From: Chondrilla cf. caribensis
Taxonomy: Eukaryota > Porifera > Demospongiae > Chondrillida > Chondrillidae
Reading direction: 5' to 3'
NCBI GenBank assembly: GCA_964020155.1
Contig: OZ026559.1
Span: 2,474,345 to 2,489,344, forward strand
DNA: 15,000 nucleotides
Shown piece after piece: positions 9,710 to 15,000 of this stretch; the stretch's first letter is position 1; every line of letters begins with the position of its first letter. The notes beneath the pieces were generated by a model. That model was not told the origin of the DNA and searched no databases. It worked only from the letters and a program-made list of their open reading frames with translations. The position numbers and the translations under genes are program-made.

Positions 9710-12700
9710 TGTGTATATATGTGTGTGTGGTGTGTTACGTGAATTAAATACATAAGTTTCCTATACATATTCATTGTAATGTAATCACATACATTATGCT
9801 GTTTTTACACCACCTCGTACGTGTGTACAGAGTTGAGTATGTATGGCCCAGTATGGGTACATCCTGTTGGCATTCACCTTTGCAAGTTATTTATATATGT
9901 ACATTGCTGGACTTTCCTTGCTCTGGACATACGTACTTGTTCAATAAGGCTTTAGTGGTGTACGTGTTTCAGTATTTTATGTATATACCATGCCAATAAT
10001 TCATACCTCAACAAATGCTACGAGCATATACTGTACACATGTATCATGTATACTATGCAATAATACGTATATAGCATATTATTGGTATAAGTGCATTCAT
10101 GTATCATATTACTTACATACTTATTTCTACTTATGATTGCTCTGTACAAAATCAACTGTAAAATTGAAGCTTCCAACAATTCCATTATCAAGAACAGTCT
10201 AATGTAAACACATGGCCTTTTTAGCATTGGCTGTATATAAGAGTATGTATGTACTGTATATTATATATTTTTGAAAGTACCTAAGGTTGTGTGTGTATCA
10301 ACCCAGGTTCCTACCAAGCAGGTTGCATTGTATACTCTGTAACTATACAGTTCACTATACACTTCTTGTGTTCGGCACTGTATGTAGATTTGGTATTACA
10401 TGGTCTAATGCCTATAACTTGTTATCTTTTGTGAATACTACCACTTGTCTATTCACTTCAGTACCCGATGTTGCTCCACCAAACTTTGAATGTGAAGCTA
10501 TTTCTGATAGTGAAGTCATGGCAACATGGGGTGATATCCCATTGTCTCAGAGAAATGGACAAGTGCAGTATGTGCTTAGTTTAACTTCAGTTGATGAGGA
10601 AGAAAATATCCATCGAACAACCCTGCGAGCACCAACCACTCCGATAGTGATTGGAGGACTGAGATCAAACACAACATATTTCTGTGTCTTGGGTGTTGTG
10701 ACCAATGGTGTTGGACCACATTCTCCTCCTCTTGAGCTAGTTACATTCCTCCCAGGTGGGCGGCTGTGTAAAGTGATCATTTGCCAAATTCCCATGCCCA
10801 AGAAGTGCAATTCCTTACCTTAAACTAGCCCTGTGCATGATCTCAACCATTCCTTTGAAATGCTCCTGACCACCAACTATATATATTTCTACAGTACATG
10901 TAGTCAGTCGCTAAAGTCATAATAGTTTTTCATCAGTATCATCAATAGCTTTCAATGGGCAGCACTCCTGTACCAAATAACGGCATTATTGAAACCTTTT
11001 TAATGAGTGCCGAGATTGTTTGGTATTTTGCGTATCTGATCTGTCTGTACCATTAATGTCCATAATATTGTCACTAGACCATCTATCTCGCTAGGGGCTT
11101 GAAGTAAATATATAGTAGGATGGACCCTGGGTTGTGACCACATCTAAATCACGTGACATCTTAGTCTAAGTATGGTATACCAAATGGTTGAGAGGTCTGT
11201 TGCTGGTAACATGGGACTGAGTGCACTTAGCTCATTTCCCTCAGCACTTTTCCCTGGGAACTAATATTTAGCAACAGACAGAATATTTTGCAATTCACAT
11301 ACTGAAATGAGGAAATGTTCACATTGTTTAAGAAAGTCCATACTGCCCTTGGTTGTAGATTAGTATGATGGTCCATTTGAAGAAAAGGGAAAGGTTTGAT
11401 GTCCACATGTTATATTTCAACTGTCTTGGCATGGGACCCACCAGATGGACAATCTTGCTGATATGGGACTCCTCTCCCATACTAAATCCCTAAAGTTGCA
11501 CAATATTCATATGTCACATATTCATGATGGATGACTTTTGTATGGAGGGAATGAATGACCAAGCTATACATGTAAACACACACGTACTAACAGTGGTTGT
11601 GTTTTGTTGTGTCTCCATCCAGTCCCCATCCCAATCATAACATCTGTCACTGGAAACTGTAGTACAGTTCAAGTCTCTGTTCAGTGGAACACCACAGAGA
11701 ACATGGGCAACAATCTACCAATTACTGGCATTGCAATTAGATATGATTTGATCTTGGTTAGTACAGTATATGTATAAATTATTATATGATTATATATGTG
11801 TATATGTTCATGCATATGAAACATACATGTACATATGAGTGACACGTACATACGTACATAATATACACATGTATGTTATGTGACACTAACTGTGTGTTGA
11901 AATATGCAGATACGTGATATCATAAATACTACATATCTGATGTACATACATATCTGTAATTTTAACAAAATGTAATGGATAGTCTACACTATCCTTAAAA
12001 ATAACAACTTACTTTATGTCTTCATAAATATACGTACAGTCTACTGCTGTGGTCGTCTCTGTTGAAGACATTATGATGAACATCACTGGAAACAACATGT
12101 ATACATTTAGTTTGGATGGCACTGCATCTCTCATACCGAATCTTAGATTCCAAGTGAGTCCTACATGTATTCCAACAATTAAGGCACATACTAATAATAT
12201 TAAGTACAGAAATATTATTACTCTATGTGCGTCCCTTTGATGATGAAGGATTTATCATTATCTCATCTTTGCTACTCAACACACACAATAAGGTAGACCT
12301 GCTCAAGGACTAATGTATGTTCTTCCATAAACCAACCTCATTGTTAATATTGGCACCGATGCTTATGTAGCAATTTCAATGCTTTTATCATGGAGGGCTT
12401 TGGGGAAAACATTGTCAACTGTTCGCGAAGGGACAATCGTGGTTGGCTGCATGTTGTTCAAAAACAATTGAATAAATAGTTGACGTTTCGGCTACTATAC
12501 TGTAACCTTCCTGAAACGCCAACTTTTTATTCAATTGTTTGTGGTCAGAATTATGGATGCTGACTTTACAATTGTCAACTGCTACTGATATGTGGTATGA
12601 GAGATATTAAAAATAGTCCTGCAAAATGTTATATAGTTTTCAAACCATACCTCGGCAACAGAGTTCAAAACAAGTTAGATAAAGATAATCACGTTATACG

Positions 12701-13405
12701 TATAATGCAGTTTTAAAAAGAAATTTCCATATTTGATGTGTACAGAATGTTCAATGTATTGATCATTAATATTCACAACTGCATACTGCACAATGACTAC
12801 AATGTGTAGGATTGATACTTGGTGTGATCATTTTCAGTCCCCACAAAGTACAGGTTTATGTATTGTTAGTTGCGGTAGTTTTGTAAGTACATGCCTGGAG
12901 ATCAAGTGGGTGAAACACTGCTAATTATCTCTGTGAAAAGAATGCTGACATACATCATACTGTAAAATAATAGCCATCTTCATAGTAATAATTGTTATTC
13001 AGTGCAACATTCCAGCCTGTTTCAGTTTTATCGGGCTGTACAAGCTCTCACTAAACAGTTTGTTTCCAAGGTTCAGTAAACCCTCAACGGTGAAGATCCA
13101 ACAATAAACTTCTTATAAGGTGATATTGGTATGAAGTCGTGATTGAGGCATACTGTCCCTCAATCTTCTCACACCGATACTCAACATCCCGGGCTGGCTG
13201 TAATGTTTAAATTGTTGTCACTCCCATTCAGGTGCAACTCCTTTCATCTGCTGTCAGAGGGAACATTTCATCAGTCGTCCCATTCAACTGTGTATCAGGT
13301 CTAAGCAGCCCCCAAACTGGTGGAAGTGCGACTGTAAAGATTCCCCTCACCCTCATATTTGCTATGATTGTCGTAGTTGGAATAGTAGCATTTGCAAATG
13401 AATGA
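8023..13405 (+). CDS. Surface/matrix protein: NIDO domain plus fibronectin-III repeats with C-terminal hydrophobic anchor (5' end missing)
   Basis: Eight exons: 8023-8196, 8284-8547, 8754-about 9135, 9254-9601, 10462-10755, 11623-11756, 12040-12153 and 13232-13405 (TGA 13403-13405). They encode about 627 residues in consistent phase. Residues 1-20 (VSLLSSMIRGNTSEVFQFNC) are the last strand of an FN3 domain. Residues about 81-262 form a NIDO domain: FYPYFLENAKRGGVG, ILPDLEQDI, YDIVLATDGTNTFTFF, ISQVGFGY and finally DDGTFVFRVDQ. Three FN3 domains follow, at about 275-387 (LLGGTNYTCTL), 391-486 (LRSNTTYFCVLGVVTNGVG) and 489-590. Residues 607-625 are hydrophobic and only a few residues follow. 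Many NxS/T sequons agree with an extracellular fate. NIDO plus FN3 occurs in SNED1-type matrix proteins, but no EGF repeats are visible. The end of the third exon is uncertain: donors at 9087, 9120, 9129 or 9135 all keep phase; 9135 (gttaag) keeps the full NIDO end. Confidence 0.85.
9602..10461 (+). other. Intron between two FN3 exons
   Basis: Starts GATA|gtaagt and ends ttcacttcag. It contains the TG microsatellite, then AT-rich sequence with many gtac/catg words. The open frame running from the upstream exon into the TG repeat and the one upstream of 10462 are read-through from the neighbouring exons. Nothing else is supported. Confidence 0.75.
9623..9717. repeat. TG dinucleotide microsatellite
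   Basis: Nearly uninterrupted TG from about 9626 to 9702 (about 38 units), with a few TA interruptions after it. It begins about 25 bp inside the donor of the first complete FN3 exon. Confidence 0.97.
10756..11622 (+). other. Intron between the second and third FN3 domains
   Basis: Starts CCAG|gtgggc and ends tctccatccag. No coding frame of note. It has a small hairpin, tatggga-ctcctc-tcccata, near 11461-11480. Otherwise nothing is recognised. Confidence 0.7.
12154..13231 (+). other. Large last intron of the NIDO/FN3 gene
   Basis: Starts TTCCAA|gtgagt and ends ctcccattcag, both phase 0, splitting the last FN3 domain between NLRFQ and VQLLSS. It contains the foldback hairpin at 12462-12540. 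It also has an isolated acceptor-like site near 12838 followed by tccccacaaag, which starts like the FN3 exon at 11623 but soon hits a stop. Confidence 0.7.
12462..12540. repeat. Foldback hairpin in the last intron
   Basis: 28 bp arms at 12462-12489 and 12513-12540 are complementary at 26 of 28 positions, around a 23 nt loop. The arms read aaacaattgaataaatagtt outward to gacgtttc. It could be a remnant of a palindromic mobile element or a structured RNA element in the intron. No clear target duplication was seen. Confidence 0.8.
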
Positions 13406-13574
13406 CATTACAAGAGAATTATGTCCATTGTGACTAATTCTTAAGATATTAATGATATTTTTCTCCCTGCATGTGACAGTATGCATTGAAGGTACCACCA
13501 CATAATCTCATGCTGTATTATTATGTATAATTTTACACATAATATCTCCTGTAACATTCATTGCATAGTAGGTG

Positions 13575-13647
13575 TTAACTGATCAATTTGACCACAATTG
13601 TTGTACAATACATAGTGTATTATTGCATGCTTTTAGTGATCAGTTAA
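13575..13647. repeat. Short inverted repeat
   Basis: TTAACTGATCA at 13575-13585 pairs with TGATCAGTTAA at 13637-13647. There is partial complementarity inside (acaatac against gtattattg). The 73 bp structure lies in the probable 3' UTR of the NIDO/FN3 gene. It could be chance, an RNA hairpin or a tiny MITE relic. Confidence 0.5.
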
Positions 13648-13839
13648 TTAATGTTCTGTTCAGACATCATTTTGTACTTTGAACACTTACATTATTACAT
13701 TATGTGGTATTATATTATTATTAAGTACTTGTTGATTCTATCTATGTACCTGTGGAAAAAATATCAATGAAATTGCATGCTGATGGTCATAGCCTGAAAT
13801 TTCATAAAGCATGTATTAATTCCGGTTTATTACGTATCA

Positions 13840-13845
13840 AATAAA
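13840..13845 (+). promoter_or_regulatory. Poly(A) signal AATAAA for the NIDO/FN3 gene
   Basis: A canonical AATAAA about 435 bp after the stop codon, in tcaaataaaatttgaaatg. It is the first canonical hexamer I saw after 13405 on this strand. A TG-rich downstream element is only weakly present. Confidence 0.55.
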
Positions 13846-14584
13846 ATTTGAAATGTCATTGATATACTGTATATTTAGTACAGTCATGGAAAACATAATG
13901 TTTACTGATTAAAAGCTAACCTTTTTTAGTTGTAACCGTTACCTTATAAAACTGTTAACAGATCATAACTGTTGACTTTCACTAAAACCATTAACAGTTG
14001 ATGTGTATTGTAGAATATTATTATTATAGTAACAATAATACCATTAACCACGTTAATAATTGAATATCATTTAATTATTTATCAATTGCCATAATATTGG
14101 TTGAAGATTGAAAGTTGACTTGATTATGTTTTCCGTCAACTGGATGTACCATAACAATTTGAACTTATAATTTCAAATTGATGATTATCTGCTGTAGCAC
14201 ACCTTGGTATAGGATACAATTAACTGTAACTTTGGTGTCCTGCATGGGGTAGACGATTTATGTATGCCGATGACGATTTATGCTAAGTTTATTAATATAC
14301 ATAGTTCAATTGTAATTATAACACAATGTCATAATAAAAAGTTATCAATGATTTCCTGCCTATATGGCAGCATAAGCCCATGCAATTAAACAATGAAATT
14401 CTTCTGGAAACTGTATGTGCTAGTATGATAATAGATCTGCCATGATCTGTGCTATATCACTTTACTCCTTGACCCTCATACCACCAACACACCATGCAGC
14501 ATACTATTGCTAATAGAGATATAATTATGATAATTATAATATATAGTGATGTATAATATTGAGTATTGTAGCCAGGTCTAAATT

Positions 14585-14590
14585 TTTAAT
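14585..14590 (-). promoter_or_regulatory. Possible ATTAAA poly(A) signal for the minus-strand Speedy copy
   Basis: TTTAAT on the + strand is ATTAAA on the minus strand, about 380 bp after the stop of the second Speedy copy. It sits at the position equivalent to 2008-2013 in the other arm. Confidence 0.28.
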
Positions 14591-14968
14591 TGCATGGGAA
14601 TAAGACGTCAAAATTAATGTAAACAGATAGACACTAAGTGCACACCATCCAAGACATGTACTGGCCATGGATGTGTATCTATCCATGAAATTAATGATTA
14701 CGTACTTATAATATTTGTATATCATACAAGTACAATCTGCATTATGTAGCAGACATAAGAAAACTTTTGGTGGGTCAACAATAAAAATTATCATAATATT
14801 ATTATATACAGGTGACAAATGTGACACAAATAAGTCAACACAGGATAATAAATAAGAATTTTTGTTAATTTGCAAGTAAAAAGATACGTTGGAAAGGAAA
14901 TGAAAATAAAAAGTTAAGGTCAAATGTATATATACATTTACACAATGAGCAATTGTATAATGAGATGT

Positions 14969-15000
14969 TCAAAATACTGCATTCCCATGAGAACATCCGC
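14969..15000 (-). CDS. Second Speedy/RINGO gene, last codons only (partial at window end)
   Basis: On the minus strand the last ten codons read GCSHGNAVF then TGA at 14971-14969, preceded by a partial codon. The + strand Speedy gene ends GCSHANAVL then TGA. Frame and stop are the same, with two substitutions (Ala to Gly and Leu to Phe). The rest lies beyond the window, so I cannot tell whether it is intact or a pseudogene. Its 3' flank is also duplicated, so this is a genomic inverted duplicate and not a processed copy. Confidence 0.75.
   Translation of the reverse strand, partial: GCSHGNAVF

Larger units (their letters stand above)
13406..14486. other. 3' flank and intergenic spacer between NIDO/FN3 gene and right inverted-repeat arm
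   Basis: AT-rich non-coding DNA. The first about 450 bp are the likely 3' UTR, ending near the AATAAA at 13840. Beyond that are repeats of taacagtt/aactgtta (for example AACTGTTAA 13950-13958 and TTAACAGTT 13991-13999). Nothing with coding support was found. Confidence 0.6.
14487..15000 (-). repeat. Right arm of long inverted repeat (truncated by window end)
   Basis: This is the reverse complement of 1604-2108 with scattered substitutions and small indels. It runs from the inner edge (acacacca at 14487-14494) to the window end without loss of similarity. The arm therefore includes more of the duplicated Speedy gene outside the window. Confidence 0.9.

Noticed and set aside
9602..9747. Cys-Val-rich extension of the FN3 frame into the TG repeat
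   Set aside because: A clear GATA|gtaagt donor precedes it and the next FN3 exon joins in the same phase. The extension is intronic read-through.
14534..14923. A 129-codon minus-strand open frame, with a partial counterpart at 1803-2039
   Set aside because: It lies in the duplicated 3' flank of the Speedy genes. The copy in the other arm is broken by indels, so the frame is not conserved between arms and no protein is supported.

Overview
The window looks like animal nuclear DNA. Genes are split by short GT..AG introns (about 43 to 1,080 bp). The intergenic DNA is AT-rich, with long TG microsatellites and a MITE-like element. The predicted proteins are a Speedy/RINGO cell-cycle regulator and an extracellular NIDO plus fibronectin-III (FN3) protein. 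This would suit an early-branching metazoan such as a sponge, but I cannot fix the species from sequence alone. No bacterial operon, CRISPR array, rRNA or tRNA was seen.

Layout. (1) 225-1635, + strand: a near-complete Speedy/RINGO gene in six exons, with a convincing Speedy box. (2) 1604-2108: one arm of a large inverted repeat, covering the Speedy stop codon and 3' flank. (3) 2136-3719: a 1.6 kb TG-rich minisatellite with an embedded unit of roughly 60-100 bp. (4) 3720-4411: AT-rich spacer full of small palindromes. (5) 4412-4635: a probable first exon encoding a signal peptide. (6) 4636-8022: mostly unresolved. It holds a 256 bp MITE with 24 bp perfect terminal inverted repeats and three phase-compatible candidate minus-strand exons. 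(7) 8023-13405, + strand: eight exons of a secreted or surface protein, running FN3 tail - NIDO - FN3 x3 - C-terminal hydrophobic anchor. (8) 13406-14486: 3' flank with a poly(A) signal. (9) 14487-15000: the second arm of the inverted repeat. At its outer edge lie the last codons of a second Speedy gene on the minus strand, so two Speedy paralogues point toward each other across about 12.4 kb.

Speedy proteins bind and activate CDK1/CDK2. The NIDO/FN3 protein would act at the cell surface or in the matrix. Nothing suggests the two genes act together. Their proximity is best explained by an inverted duplication of the Speedy locus around the NIDO/FN3 gene, or by insertion of that segment between the copies. 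Exon joins were deduced by eye from splice consensus, reading phase and homology. The 5' ends of both genes are the least certain parts.
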